DNA of 64,000 bases from Afipia sp. (GTDB taxonomy: Bacteria; Pseudomonadota; Alphaproteobacteria; Rhizobiales; Xanthobacteraceae): positions 868,001-932,000 of the forward strand of contig JAFKEQ010000001.1 of assembly GCA_017308575.1 (NCBI GenBank), in the 5' to 3' direction. Every line of letters begins with the position of its first letter. The first letter of the stretch is position 1. Below are positions 42,910-51,343 of the stretch, piece by piece. Position numbers and translations under genes: made by a program. The notes under the pieces are model-generated. The model made no database searches and was not told the origin of the DNA. It saw only the letters and a program-made list of their open reading frames with translations.

Positions 42910-43766
42910 CGGCTGGCTCCCACAAGACCTTGCGGCCGGACAGCCAGCACCATGATGAACACCAGAAACAGCACGAGATTTTGCAGCTGGATCGGGAAGA
43001 CCAGCGCGGAGAGCGCTTGGATCACGCCGACGGCAAGGCCGCCGACCACCGCACCTGCAACGCTGCCGAGGCCGCCGAGCACCACGACGGTGAACATCAG
43101 CACGACATACTGTCCGCCGACGCCCGCATAAACCGTGACATAGGGAAGAATGACCGCGCCGCCGAAGGCCGTGAGGCCGACGCCGAGCGCAAAAGCGATC
43201 TTGTACATCTGCCCGGAATCGATGCCCATGAGCTGAGCGGCCGTCGGGTTCTGCGCGGTCGCGCGCATGGCGCGGCCGAACCAGCTTGCGCGCATGAACC
43301 ACCACAGCGCCGCGCCGCAGGCCAGCGACATGGAGAACGCGATCAGATAGGGCACGCTGATGAACAGCGGGCCGAGCGAGAGCGAGACGGTCTGATACCA
43401 GGTCGTGACCGAGCGGAACTGCGAGCCGAACACCAGTAGTCCGCCGTTTTCGATCACGATCAGAAGGCCGACCGTCAGGAAGATCTGCGCGACGGACGGC
43501 GCTTTGAGAACACGCGAGATCAGCTGGCCCTGCACGAACCAGCCGATCACAAACGCGACGGCGAACGACAGCGGCGCTGCCAGCACGGGATCGAGCCCGA
43601 GAACCGCCCACGCCAGCCATGCGACGAACATACCGACCATCAGGAATTCCGCCTGCGCGAAATTCACAATGCCCATGACGCCGTAGACCAGTGTGAGGCC
43701 GATCGAGATGACGGCATAAACGCCGCCGATCAGCAGCCCATCGATGATTGCTTGAAGAAACGCCAC
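42906..43766 (-). CDS. livH: Branched-chain amino acid-type ABC transporter permease LivH
   Basis: A 286-residue permease with 'MGIVNFAQAEFLMVGMF', 'GRAMRATAQNPTAAQLMGID' (EAA-like coupling loop) and 'VLGGLGSVAGAVVGGLAVGV', typical of LivH. It overlaps livM by four bases and follows the binding-protein gene by 21 bases. Confidence 0.93.
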   Translation of the reverse strand: MAFLQAIIDGLLIGGVYAVISIGLTLVYGVMGIVNFAQAEFLMVGMFVAWLAWAVLGLDPVLAAPLSFAVAFVIGWFVQGQLISRVLKAPSVAQIFLTVGLLIVIENGGLLVFGSQFRSVTTWYQTVSLSLGPLFISVPYLIAFSMSLACGAALWWFMRASWFGRAMRATAQNPTAAQLMGIDSGQMYKIAFALGVGLTAFGGAVILPYVTVYAGVGGQYVVLMFTVVVLGGLGSVAGAVVGGLAVGVIQALSALVFPIQLQNLVLFLVFIMVLAVRPQGLVGASR

Positions 43767-43787
43767 TGCCGTCTTTCGTTTAGCGGA

Positions 43788-45011
43788 TTACTTCCAGACG
43801 GCCGGAGCCTTGGCGACGTCCTTCGGCCAGACGGTCACCAGTTCCTTGTTGCGCCACTGAACCATCACCGGGACCGACAATACGTTGAGGCCGGTGTTGT
43901 CGAACTGCACGGCCCCGCCGGTCATCGCGCGGGTCCAGCCGCCGGTGAACTTGGCGCCGCGCAGGGCTGCGGACACGTCTTCCGGCTTGGCGGACTTGGT
44001 CTTCTCGATGGCCTGCACCAGCACGTCGAGCGCGACGGCGTGTTCCAGCGCTTCGTGGACCATGAAGTAGCCGTAGCGCTTACGGAAGCGGTCGGTGAGG
44101 TCCGGCGCGAGATCGTAGTTTGACAGGTTGATCGAGAGCACGTTCTCGGCGAATTCGCCGAGGCCCTTCTCGAAATCGGGAATGACATAGCCGGCCGCGC
44201 CGCCGATCGCCGGAATGTCGATCTTCTGCTGGCGCATGGTGCGGATGATGAGAAGGCTGTCGTTGAGATAGGACACCGGGAACACCGCCTGCGCGCCGGA
44301 CGCGCGCAGTTTGTTGATCAGCGGCGTGGTGTCGGTGATGCCGAGCGGGTAGGCGTCGTCCATCACCACTTCGACATTGGCGGCCTTCGCGCCGGCGCGC
44401 AGGCCGTTCGCCTGTGCGGTGCCGTAGGCGGTGTCTTCATACATGATGGCGATCTTGTCGATCTTGGCGCCGGAGGCCTGCGCGATGGCCATGGTGTAAT
44501 CGAACTGCGCCTTGCCGATCACCGAAGCCTTGGCGACGACCTGGAAGATGTTCTTGAAGCCGCGGCCGGTGATCTGGTCGGCGAAGGACATGGTCAGCAG
44601 CGGAATGTCGCGCCGCTCCGTCACTTCGGAAATCGCGATGGTCAGCGACGAGGCGAACGCGCCGAGGATCGCGGTGACGTCGTTCTGCGTGATCAGGCGC
44701 TGCGCGACGTTGCCCGCCGTGGTCGGCGTCGAGGTCGAATCCGCGACGATCAGATTGATCTTGGCGCCACCAAGCGCCTTGATGCCGCCGGCCGCGTTGA
44801 TTTCGTCGGCCACGAGTTCGATGCCGTTGCGCGAATTGATGCCGAACTGCGCGTTGGCGCCAGACAGCGGCATGATCACGCCGATATTCACCGCCTTGGC
44901 CTGGGCTTGGGCGGACGTGATCACCAGCGGGCTCGCCAGCAGCGACGCGGTTCCTGCAAGCAAGGTGCGGCGATTGAGACCGGTGGCGGAAGTCGGAATC
45001 TTTTTGGTCAT
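43788..45011 (-). CDS. ABC transporter substrate-binding protein (Leu/Ile/Val-binding type)
   Basis: This 407-residue periplasmic binding protein opens with a twin-arginine-like signal: 'LNRRTLLAGTASLLASPLVITSAQAQA'. The mature part has the type I fold: 'VNIGVIMPLSGANAQFG', 'RNGIELVADEINAAGGI', 'AILGAFASSLTIAISEV'. The ATG at 45011 has GGGAGA seven bases upstream. It is the first gene of the livKHMGF unit. The ligand cannot be read: such proteins bind amino acids, amides, urea or aromatic acids. The divergent GntR gene 112 bases away probably controls the operon. Confidence 0.92.
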   Translation of the reverse strand: MTKKIPTSATGLNRRTLLAGTASLLASPLVITSAQAQAKAVNIGVIMPLSGANAQFGINSRNGIELVADEINAAGGIKALGGAKINLIVADSTSTPTTAGNVAQRLITQNDVTAILGAFASSLTIAISEVTERRDIPLLTMSFADQITGRGFKNIFQVVAKASVIGKAQFDYTMAIAQASGAKIDKIAIMYEDTAYGTAQANGLRAGAKAANVEVVMDDAYPLGITDTTPLINKLRASGAQAVFPVSYLNDSLLIIRTMRQQKIDIPAIGGAAGYVIPDFEKGLGEFAENVLSINLSNYDLAPDLTDRFRKRYGYFMVHEALEHAVALDVLVQAIEKTKSAKPEDVSAALRGAKFTGGWTRAMTGGAVQFDNTGLNVLSVPVMVQWRNKELVTVWPKDVAKAPAVWK

Positions 45012-45091
45012 GGGCATTCTCCCTGAAGGCGTGGGCCTTGATGGCTCTGGGGCCACGTTCCAATAATTGTGGGCAACGGTCAAGCTGATTG

Positions 45092-45112
45092 ACAGATTGT
45101 CTGATAGTCTGT
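45092..45112. promoter_or_regulatory. Candidate GntR-type operator between the ABC operon and its regulator
   Basis: ACAGA (45092-45096) and TCTGT (45108-45112) form an inverted repeat around TTGTCTGATAG, 12 bases upstream of the GntR start. FCD-type GntR proteins often bind such short palindromes. Confidence 0.45.
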
Positions 45113-45123
45113 TGATTAAGGAT

Positions 45124-45834
45124 ATGGCGAAGACCGAATCCACACTCAACGTGTCGCGCGAAACCACCAGTCTCCGGCTGCTGGTCGAAAACCGGCTCAG
45201 GACCGCGATCGGCAACGGGATTTTCAAACCGGGCCAGCGGCTGATCGAGCGCGAACTGTGCGAGCAGACCGGCGTCGGCCGCACCTCGATCCGCGAAGCG
45301 CTGCGTCAATTGGAAGCGGAAGGACTGGTGACGACGGTGCCGCATCGCGGACCGATCGTCAGCACCATCACGGTCGAGGAAGCCGAGCAGCTTTATGAAA
45401 TGCGCGCGCTGCTGGAAGGATTTGCCGGCCGCGCTTGCGCGCGCGAGCGCGATCCCGCGATCCTGAGCCGGCTGCGCAAGCAGTTTGAGGTCATGGGTGT
45501 CGTCGGGCGTAATGAAGACCGCAGCGATCTTCTGGCGGCCAAGACCGAGTTCTATGCCGCTATGCTGGAAGGCTGCGGCAATGTCTTCGTGCAGCGCTTT
45601 CTGAACATGCTGCTCAATCGCGTCACCCTGCTGCGCATGACCTCGATGACGCAGAAGGACCGCATCGACCACAGTCTGAAGGAGATCGAAACCATCCTGG
45701 TGGCGATCGAATCCGGCGACGAGGAAGGGGCCGAGCAGGCCTGCATCCAGCATATCCGCAATGCCGCCCCGATCGCCATCGCGGCGCTCCGGCGCAATGA
45801 AGCGCAGCCGGCCCCGGCGTCCGCTGCGGAATAA
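45124..45834 (+). CDS. GntR family transcriptional regulator, FCD domain
   Basis: A 236-residue regulator. The N-terminal winged helix-turn-helix reads 'RLRTAIGNGIFKPGQRLIERELCEQTGVGRTSIREALRQLEAEGLV', followed by an FCD effector domain with 'YEMRALLEGFAGRACA' and conserved His/Asp metal positions ('HSLKEIETILVAIESGD', 'HI'). The ATG at 45124 follows AAGGAT. It is divergent from the ABC binding-protein gene and 26 bases upstream of a beta-hydroxyacid dehydrogenase, so it may regulate both. Confidence 0.92.
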   Translation: MAKTESTLNVSRETTSLRLLVENRLRTAIGNGIFKPGQRLIERELCEQTGVGRTSIREALRQLEAEGLVTTVPHRGPIVSTITVEEAEQLYEMRALLEGFAGRACARERDPAILSRLRKQFEVMGVVGRNEDRSDLLAAKTEFYAAMLEGCGNVFVQRFLNMLLNRVTLLRMTSMTQKDRIDHSLKEIETILVAIESGDEEGAEQACIQHIRNAAPIAIAALRRNEAQPAPASAAE

Positions 45835-45860
45835 CAGTCTTTCTTTTCAAGGAGCGTTCC

Positions 45861-46751
45861 GTGTCCCAGTCCAGCACCATTCTTCCGCCCGCGAAAGTCG
45901 CCGTGATCGGCCTCGGCAATATGGGGCAGCCGATGGCGGCGTGCATCTCGCGCGCCGGCTATCAGGTTGTCGGTTTCGATCTGTCGGCCGATGCGCGCGC
46001 GAAGTTCGCTGCGGCGGGCGGCAAAGCCGCTTCGAGCGTGGCGGACGCGGTGTCGGATGCGGCGGTCGTCATCACGCTGCTGCCGGACGGCAAGATCGTT
46101 CGCGCCGCAATTGAAGGCATGAAGGCGCATCTCGCGCGCGGCACGGTCGTCATCGACATGAGTTCGTCCGCGCCGGTGGGGACGAAGGCACTCGGCGAGG
46201 AACTGATCGCGGCGGGCATCGCGTTCATCGATGCGCCGGTGTCCGGCGGCGTCAAGCGCGCCATCGACGGCACGCTTGCCATCATGGCAGGCGGCGACGG
46301 CAAAACCCTCGACAAGGCCACGCCTGTCCTGCAGGCCATGGGCAAATCCGTTTTCCACGCCGGTCCGCTCGGCGCCGGTCATGCCGCCAAGGCGCTGAAC
46401 AATTACGTTTCGGCTGCGGGCCTTGCGGCCGCGGCGGAAGCCGTCGCCATCGCGGAGCGTTTCGGAATCGATCCGAATACGCTGGTGGATGTGTTCAATG
46501 CCTCCACCGGCCGCAATAATTCGACCGAGAACAAGCTCAAGCAGTTCATCATCTCGCAGAAATTCAATTCCGGATTCTCGCTCGCGCTGATGGCCAAGGA
46601 CATCCGCACCGCCGACGACCTTGCGCATCAGCTCGGCGTGCCGGCGCCGCTTGCCGATGAAGTGGCCGCGCAGTGGGACGCGGCGCTCGAGATGCTTGGA
46701 TCGTCCGCGGACCACACCGAGATCGGACGCTATTCGACCGCCAAGCGCTGA
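45861..46751 (+). CDS. NAD(P)-dependent beta-hydroxyacid dehydrogenase (3-hydroxyisobutyrate dehydrogenase family)
   Basis: A 296-residue enzyme with 'VAVIGLGNMGQPMAACISRAGYQVVGFD' (NAD(P) fold), 'DAPVSGGVKRAIDGTLAIMAGG' (substrate loop) and 'GPLGAGHAAKALNNYVSA' with the catalytic Lys. Members oxidise 3-hydroxyisobutyrate, tartronate semialdehyde or similar acids. The GTG start at 45861 has AAGGAG. It is next to the GntR gene and just before an alpha/beta hydrolase, so the three may form a catabolic unit served by the ABC transporter. Confidence 0.9.
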   Translation: MSQSSTILPPAKVAVIGLGNMGQPMAACISRAGYQVVGFDLSADARAKFAAAGGKAASSVADAVSDAAVVITLLPDGKIVRAAIEGMKAHLARGTVVIDMSSSAPVGTKALGEELIAAGIAFIDAPVSGGVKRAIDGTLAIMAGGDGKTLDKATPVLQAMGKSVFHAGPLGAGHAAKALNNYVSAAGLAAAAEAVAIAERFGIDPNTLVDVFNASTGRNNSTENKLKQFIISQKFNSGFSLALMAKDIRTADDLAHQLGVPAPLADEVAAQWDAALEMLGSSADHTEIGRYSTAKR

Positions 46752-46759
46752 GCGCCAGC

Positions 46760-47989
46760 ATGACGACGCTGGAGACGCTTCGCGAACGGCTGACGGCGGC
46801 GGTGGCGACACCGGAGGTCAAATCTTTCGCGCGCGGGCTTGAGGCTGTCATCCGCTTTTCCGTCGCTGCGCAGTCCATCGATGTGGTGTGCGCGTCGAAC
46901 GAACCTGCCGTGAAGCCGTCGTCAGGTGCATGCGGTCTCGCACTGTCCGCATCGGAATCCGACTGGCAGATCGCGCTGCAGCCGGTGCCGCCGCCGACCT
47001 ATCAGTCGTTCTCGTCGATCCAGTTGCGCAATCCTCGCTTCACCGTGAGCGGCGATCCGTTGCTGATCGCGCAGGCGCGCGCGTTTCTGGAAGCGGTCTT
47101 CGCCAATCTCGGCGGCAATCATGACGGTGCGACCGATATCGACTTGTCGCGCCTTGAGAGCCGGTATCATCGCGTCCGCGCTGCGAATGGCGACATTGCC
47201 GATATTTTTACGGAGAGCGCAGGAGCAGGTCATCCGGTGCTCTGCCTGCACACGGCGGGGGCCGACACGCGGCAGTTTCACGGCGTGATGTGCGACGCGA
47301 TGCTGGGGCAGGATTGGCGCATGATCGGATTCGACATGCCGCATCATGGTCGCACCATGCCGCCGCTCGGCTGGGATGGCGGCATCTATCGGCTCGACCA
47401 GAAAACCTATCTCGACTGGTGCGTCTCCTTCATCGAGCAGGTCGTCAAGGAGCCGGTGGTCGTGATCGGCTGTTCGATGGGCGCGGGGATGGCGCTGGCA
47501 CTGGCGGCGGAGCGGCCCGATCTTGTCACGGCGATGATCGGGCTTGAAGCGCCGCTGCGTCCGCGCGGCCGCCGCAATCCGTATCTCACCCACGCGCAGG
47601 TCAATGGCGGCTGGCATTCGGCCGCCTATGTCCGTGGTCTGATGAGCCCGACCAGCCCGGCGGAAGATCGCCGCCGCGCCGCGCATATCTACGCGCAGGG
47701 CGCGCCCGGAATCTATGACGGCGATCTCGTATTCTATTCGGACGAATTCGATGGCGAGGTCATTGCGAGGCGCATCGACGGGCGCAAGATTCCGGTCGAT
47801 CTTTTGATCGGTCACTACGACTTCTCGGCCACGGTGAGCGACGCGCACGCGCTGGCAAGCTGGATTCACGGTGCGACGGTGATCGAGATGCCGGAACTCG
47901 GCCATTTCCCGATGACGGAAAGTCCGTCGGCCCTGCTGAAATATCTGCGGCCGCTGTTTGCCACGTTGCCGTCGCGCATGACGAACTGA
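46760..47989 (+). CDS. Alpha/beta hydrolase with an N-terminal SCP2-like domain
   Basis: The protein is 409 residues, about 120 longer than a plain alpha/beta hydrolase. Residues 1-125 ('LRERLTAAVATPEVKSFARGLEAVIRFSV', 'NPRFTVSGDPLLIAQARAFLEAVFANL') look like an SCP2/sterol-carrier type domain; this is an inference from pattern only. The hydrolase domain follows: 'HPVLCLHTAGADTRQFHGVM', nucleophile elbow 'IGCSMGAGMAL' with Ser, 'LIGHYDFSAT' and 'LGHFPMTES' with His. It follows the beta-hydroxyacid dehydrogenase by 8 bases and converges on a LysR gene. Confidence 0.82.
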   Translation: MTTLETLRERLTAAVATPEVKSFARGLEAVIRFSVAAQSIDVVCASNEPAVKPSSGACGLALSASESDWQIALQPVPPPTYQSFSSIQLRNPRFTVSGDPLLIAQARAFLEAVFANLGGNHDGATDIDLSRLESRYHRVRAANGDIADIFTESAGAGHPVLCLHTAGADTRQFHGVMCDAMLGQDWRMIGFDMPHHGRTMPPLGWDGGIYRLDQKTYLDWCVSFIEQVVKEPVVVIGCSMGAGMALALAAERPDLVTAMIGLEAPLRPRGRRNPYLTHAQVNGGWHSAAYVRGLMSPTSPAEDRRRAAHIYAQGAPGIYDGDLVFYSDEFDGEVIARRIDGRKIPVDLLIGHYDFSATVSDAHALASWIHGATVIEMPELGHFPMTESPSALLKYLRPLFATLPSRMTN

Positions 47990-48005
47990 CAAGGCAAGCG
48001 GCCGG

Positions 48006-48905
48006 TTAGTCCGGCGCCTGCGTTTTCGCGGTCTCGGTCAGCCAGTCGCGGAAAGCGCCAATTACCGGTGTCACCGGCCGGTCCACGGGCACCACGAAAT
48101 AATAGCCGGCCGACGGTGCGGAAATATCGAACGGCACAACAAGACGTCCGTTGGCGATGTCGTCCGCCACATAGGCGGTGTGCCCCATGGCGACGCCGAG
48201 CCCGTCGATCGCGGCCTGCACGGTCATGAAAGCAAGATCGAATGTCAGGCTGGGATTCTGCGCGATCTGAATCGGCAGGCCCGCCGCCGTCAACCATACC
48301 CGCCAATCGTCCCGTGTGGTGGAGGTGTGCAGCAGCGTCGCGCGCGCCAGGTCTTCCGGCTGCTTCAACGCGCGTGCGCCGGTGAGCAGCTTCGGACTGC
48401 AGACCGGAAACAGTTGCTCCGCCATCAGCCATTCCGCATGGACGCCGGGCCATTGTCCGCGCCCATAGCGGACCGCAGCATCGACATTGCTGCTGCGAAA
48501 ATCGACCACCTCGGTCGATGTGGTGATGCGGACATCGATCTCCGGATGCTTTTCCTGAAATGTCGATAGCCGTGGCAGCAGCCATTTCACGGCAAGCGAT
48601 GTCAGCGTGCTGATGGTCAGCACGCGATCGTTGCCGGTGCGCAGCAGGCGGTCGGTCGCGGTGCGTAGATCCTGAAAAGCCGCGCGGATGTTCGGCAGAT
48701 AGTCCGCCGCCTGCGGCGTCAGCGTCAGCGCACGGCTCTGGCGGACAAACAGGCGCAGGCCGAGTTCTTCCTCCAGCCGCCGGATCTGATGGCTGATGGC
48801 GGTCTGGGTGACGTTCAGTTCCTGCGCGGCTTTGGTGAAGGACAAATGCCGCGCTGCGGCCTCGAAAGCGCGCAAACCGTTCAGAGAAGGTAATCTGGCG
48901 GTCAT
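48006..48905 (-). CDS. LysR family transcriptional regulator, GcvA-like
   Basis: 'LPSLNGLRAFEAAARHLSFTKAAQELNVTQTAISHQIRRLEEELGLRLFVR' is the GcvA-type LysR DNA-binding domain. The effector domain has the group's 'VVDFRSSNVDAAVRYGRG' element. 299 residues. It is divergent from a DUF1127 gene across 111 bases, and a perfect T-N11-A box lies in between. Confidence 0.92.
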   Translation of the reverse strand: MTARLPSLNGLRAFEAAARHLSFTKAAQELNVTQTAISHQIRRLEEELGLRLFVRQSRALTLTPQAADYLPNIRAAFQDLRTATDRLLRTGNDRVLTISTLTSLAVKWLLPRLSTFQEKHPEIDVRITTSTEVVDFRSSNVDAAVRYGRGQWPGVHAEWLMAEQLFPVCSPKLLTGARALKQPEDLARATLLHTSTTRDDWRVWLTAAGLPIQIAQNPSLTFDLAFMTVQAAIDGLGVAMGHTAYVADDIANGRLVVPFDISAPSAGYYFVVPVDRPVTPVIGAFRDWLTETAKTQAPD

Positions 48906-48920
48906 CTGTCGTCTCTATTC

Positions 48921-48935
48921 ATGAAATTATCTCAT
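48921..48935. promoter_or_regulatory. LysR T-N11-A box upstream of the GcvA-like gene
   Basis: ATGAAATTATCTCAT is a dyad (ATGA/TCAT) with the T-N11-A signature of LysR sites, 16 bases from the regulator start and 82 from the DUF1127 start. It probably serves autoregulation and possibly the divergent gene. Confidence 0.6.
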
Positions 48936-49016
48936 ATAGCGGACGACAAGCTGTCGTTTGTCAATCGGTCTTTTCAAACAGATATTACGACCATCAAATG
49001 ATTTCAGGAGGCCGTT

Positions 49017-49229
49017 ATGTCTGTCTGCACCAATAATGTGATGACAAATCATCATCATGATTTCTATACCCACCCGCTCACTTTCATGTCCGATGTTCTG
49101 CACACCTGGCAGCAGCGGTCCCAGCGGCGGGCGGAATTGGCCAGGCTGACCGACGCTGATTTTCACGATGTCGGCGCGAGCTGGAGTGACTTCGCCGTTG
49201 AGGCCAACAAGCCGTTCTGGCGTGCCTGA
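49017..49229 (+). CDS. DUF1127 domain-containing protein
   Basis: A 70-residue protein whose second half, 'WQQRSQRRAELARLTDADFHDVGASWSDFAVEANKPFWRA', is the DUF1127 (YjiS-like) motif: Trp, Arg-rich helix, Leu-Asp-Asp turn, and C-terminal Pro-Phe-Trp. Small Arg-rich proteins of this type affect phosphate and carbon metabolism and RNA turnover in Agrobacterium and Rhodobacter. An AGGAGG precedes the ATG. It is followed by a strong terminator. Confidence 0.9.
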   Translation: MSVCTNNVMTNHHHDFYTHPLTFMSDVLHTWQQRSQRRAELARLTDADFHDVGASWSDFAVEANKPFWRA

Positions 49230-49240
49230 TGAGCCTTGAA

Positions 49241-49279
49241 AGCCCGGTCCGCTTCCCTCCAGGACCGGGCTCTTTTTTC
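49241..49279 (+). terminator. Intrinsic terminator after the DUF1127 gene
   Basis: Stem AGCCCGGTCC/GGACCGGGCT followed by CTTTTTT. Confidence 0.88.
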
Positions 49280-49325
49280 TGCTGCAAGACCGTCTTCGCA
49301 TCTCAAAAATCGACGGAGTCGTTCC

Positions 49326-49964
49326 ATGCTCGCCGCTCCCGATCATCGTTTCGTTCTGAGCAATCTCGGCCGTTACACCGATGTGCTTCGGCTGCGGGGT
49401 GGCCGGTCGCTGACCGTCCGTTTTCTTGAGCTGCGCGACGCGGAGGCGCTGCTGGATTATTTCAGGTCGTTGTCGCAGCGTTCGCGTTACAGCCGTCTGA
49501 TGGGGGCTGCGAGCGAGTTGCCGCCATCGGAACTCGACAAAGCGCTGCATGTGGGTGAAGGCAATCGCTTTGCCGTGGTAGCGGAAATGAAAGTCGATGG
49601 CGTCGATACGCTGGTCGGCGAAGCGCGCTACAGCTTCGATGCGCAGAGCGGCGAGAGCGAATTCGGCCTGTCGATCGGCGATACTTGGCAGGGACAGGGC
49701 GTCGGCGCGGCGCTGCTGGCCAATATCGAATGCCGCGCGGCGGCACTGGGCGCGCGGATGCTGTTCGGCGAAACTCTTCGCAACAACGAGCAAATGATCG
49801 GCCTCGCCCGCAAGTCCGGCTACATGTTTGGGCGCGCGCCGGATGACTGGCGCCTGACGCGTTTCGACAAGGCGTTGCATGCGGCCGCCGACATTCCGTG
49901 CGAAAGCTGGCGGCAGGCCGCGCGTGCAGGCTGGCCGCTGCATGAGGATGCGCCCGCGCATTGA
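49326..49964 (+). CDS. GNAT family N-acetyltransferase
   Basis: A 212-residue GNAT enzyme with 'GRSLTVRFLELRDAEALLDYFRSLSQRSRYSRLM', the acetyl-CoA loop 'IGDTWQGQGVGAALLANIECRA' and 'GETLRNNEQMIGLARKSGYM'. Similar domains are found in the Pat-type protein lysine acetyltransferases, but here there is no nucleotide-binding or CoA-ligase domain. The substrate is unknown. The ATG at 49326 is preferred. Confidence 0.87.
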   Translation: MLAAPDHRFVLSNLGRYTDVLRLRGGRSLTVRFLELRDAEALLDYFRSLSQRSRYSRLMGAASELPPSELDKALHVGEGNRFAVVAEMKVDGVDTLVGEARYSFDAQSGESEFGLSIGDTWQGQGVGAALLANIECRAAALGARMLFGETLRNNEQMIGLARKSGYMFGRAPDDWRLTRFDKALHAAADIPCESWRQAARAGWPLHEDAPAH

Positions 49965-50058
49965 CCGGCATCACCGGCACCGACGCTTGTCTGCCATCGG
50001 CTGGATCGACTAGTGTTTTCGCAAGCGCCGGCAGGGCGTTCGATCCGGGAGTTGTCCG

Positions 50059-51342
50059 ATGGCGCAATCCGTCAAGAATGAAGTATGGCTGGCGGCTGGC
50101 GTGCGCACGCCATTTGCGAAGGTCGATGGAGCGCTCAGCGGCGAGGACGCGATTGCGCTGTCGGTGCCGGTCGTCAAACACATGATCGAGCGGCTGGGCG
50201 GCGGCAAACCGGACTTTGCGGTCTGGGGTAACGTCGTGCCCAACCTGACCTGGAGCAATATCGCCCGCGAAATTCTGATGGATGCCGGCGTCGATGCCAC
50301 GGTGCCGGCCTATTCCACCGTCATGGCCTGCTCGACCAGCATGATGGGCGTGTTCGAGGCCGCGGGGATGATCGACGGCGAGGTTCGCAATCTCGCGCTG
50401 GTCGGCGGCGTCGACAGTCTGAGCCAGGTGCAGCTTGGTCTCGGCATGTCGCTGTCAAACTGGGTGCGCCAGTTTCAGACCGCGCGCTCGCTCGGGCAGA
50501 AGCTCAGCCACGCCATCGATCTCCGGCTGCGCGATGTGCGTCTCTACATTCCGGCGGTGAGCAACCGCACCACCGGCATGAGCATGGGCGAGCACACTGA
50601 AATCACCGCGAAGGACTGGAAGATCTCACGCGAGGCGCAGGACCAGATCGCGCTGGAAAGCCACCAGCGCGCGGTGGCGGCATGGGATCGCGGTTTCTTC
50701 GATGATCTCGTGATTCCGTTCGGCAGCGTGAAGCGCGACAGCATTCCGCGCAAGGACACGTCGCTGGAAAAGCTGGCGCGGCTCTCGCCGTCGTTCGACC
50801 GCACCAGCGGCAAGGGCACGCTCACGGCGGGCAATTCCTCGCCGCTGACCGATGGCGCATCCAGCATCTGGGTGGCGTCCGCCGCAGGGCTTGCGAAGTT
50901 GCCTGCGAACACGCCGCGCGTGAAACTGATCGATTGGGAAATCGCCTCGGTGGACTTCCGCACCGAAGGTCTTTTGATGGCGCCGCCCTACGCGATCCCG
51001 CGCCTGCTCAAGCGGCGTGGGCTGACTTATGCGGACATCCAGCTCTGGGAAATTCACGAGGCCTTCGCCGCGCAGGTGCTGGCGCATATCAAGGCGCTGG
51101 AGAGTCCGGAGTTCATTCGCGACAAGGCGGGCGTGACGGCGGATTTCGGAAAGTTTCCGCGCGAACGCATGAATCCCAACGGCGGCTCGATTGCGCTCGG
51201 CCATCCGTTCGGCGCGACCGGCACGCGCATTCTCAGTCAGGCCGTAAAGGCGCTGGCGGCGATGCCGAAAGGCAGCCGCGCCATTGTCAGCATCTGCGCC
51301 GATGGCGGGCAGGGCACCGTGGCGCTGCTGGAAGCGGCGTAA
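50059..51342 (+). CDS. Thiolase family protein (acetyl-CoA C-acyltransferase, FadI-like)
   Basis: A 427-residue thiolase. The nucleophile Cys lies in 'STVMACSTSMMGVFEAAG', and the C-terminal motifs are 'WEIHEAFAAQVL', 'GGSIALGHPFGATGTRIL' and 'ICADGGQGTVALLEA' with the second Cys. The Ala-Asp before the glycines and the long loop at 150-190 are like the FadI type of long-chain thiolases. It converges on a crotonase-fold gene one base after its stop. Role in acyl-CoA breakdown is likely. Confidence 0.9.
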   Translation: MAQSVKNEVWLAAGVRTPFAKVDGALSGEDAIALSVPVVKHMIERLGGGKPDFAVWGNVVPNLTWSNIAREILMDAGVDATVPAYSTVMACSTSMMGVFEAAGMIDGEVRNLALVGGVDSLSQVQLGLGMSLSNWVRQFQTARSLGQKLSHAIDLRLRDVRLYIPAVSNRTTGMSMGEHTEITAKDWKISREAQDQIALESHQRAVAAWDRGFFDDLVIPFGSVKRDSIPRKDTSLEKLARLSPSFDRTSGKGTLTAGNSSPLTDGASSIWVASAAGLAKLPANTPRVKLIDWEIASVDFRTEGLLMAPPYAIPRLLKRRGLTYADIQLWEIHEAFAAQVLAHIKALESPEFIRDKAGVTADFGKFPRERMNPNGGSIALGHPFGATGTRILSQAVKALAAMPKGSRAIVSICADGGQGTVALLEAA

Positions 51343-51343
51343 C

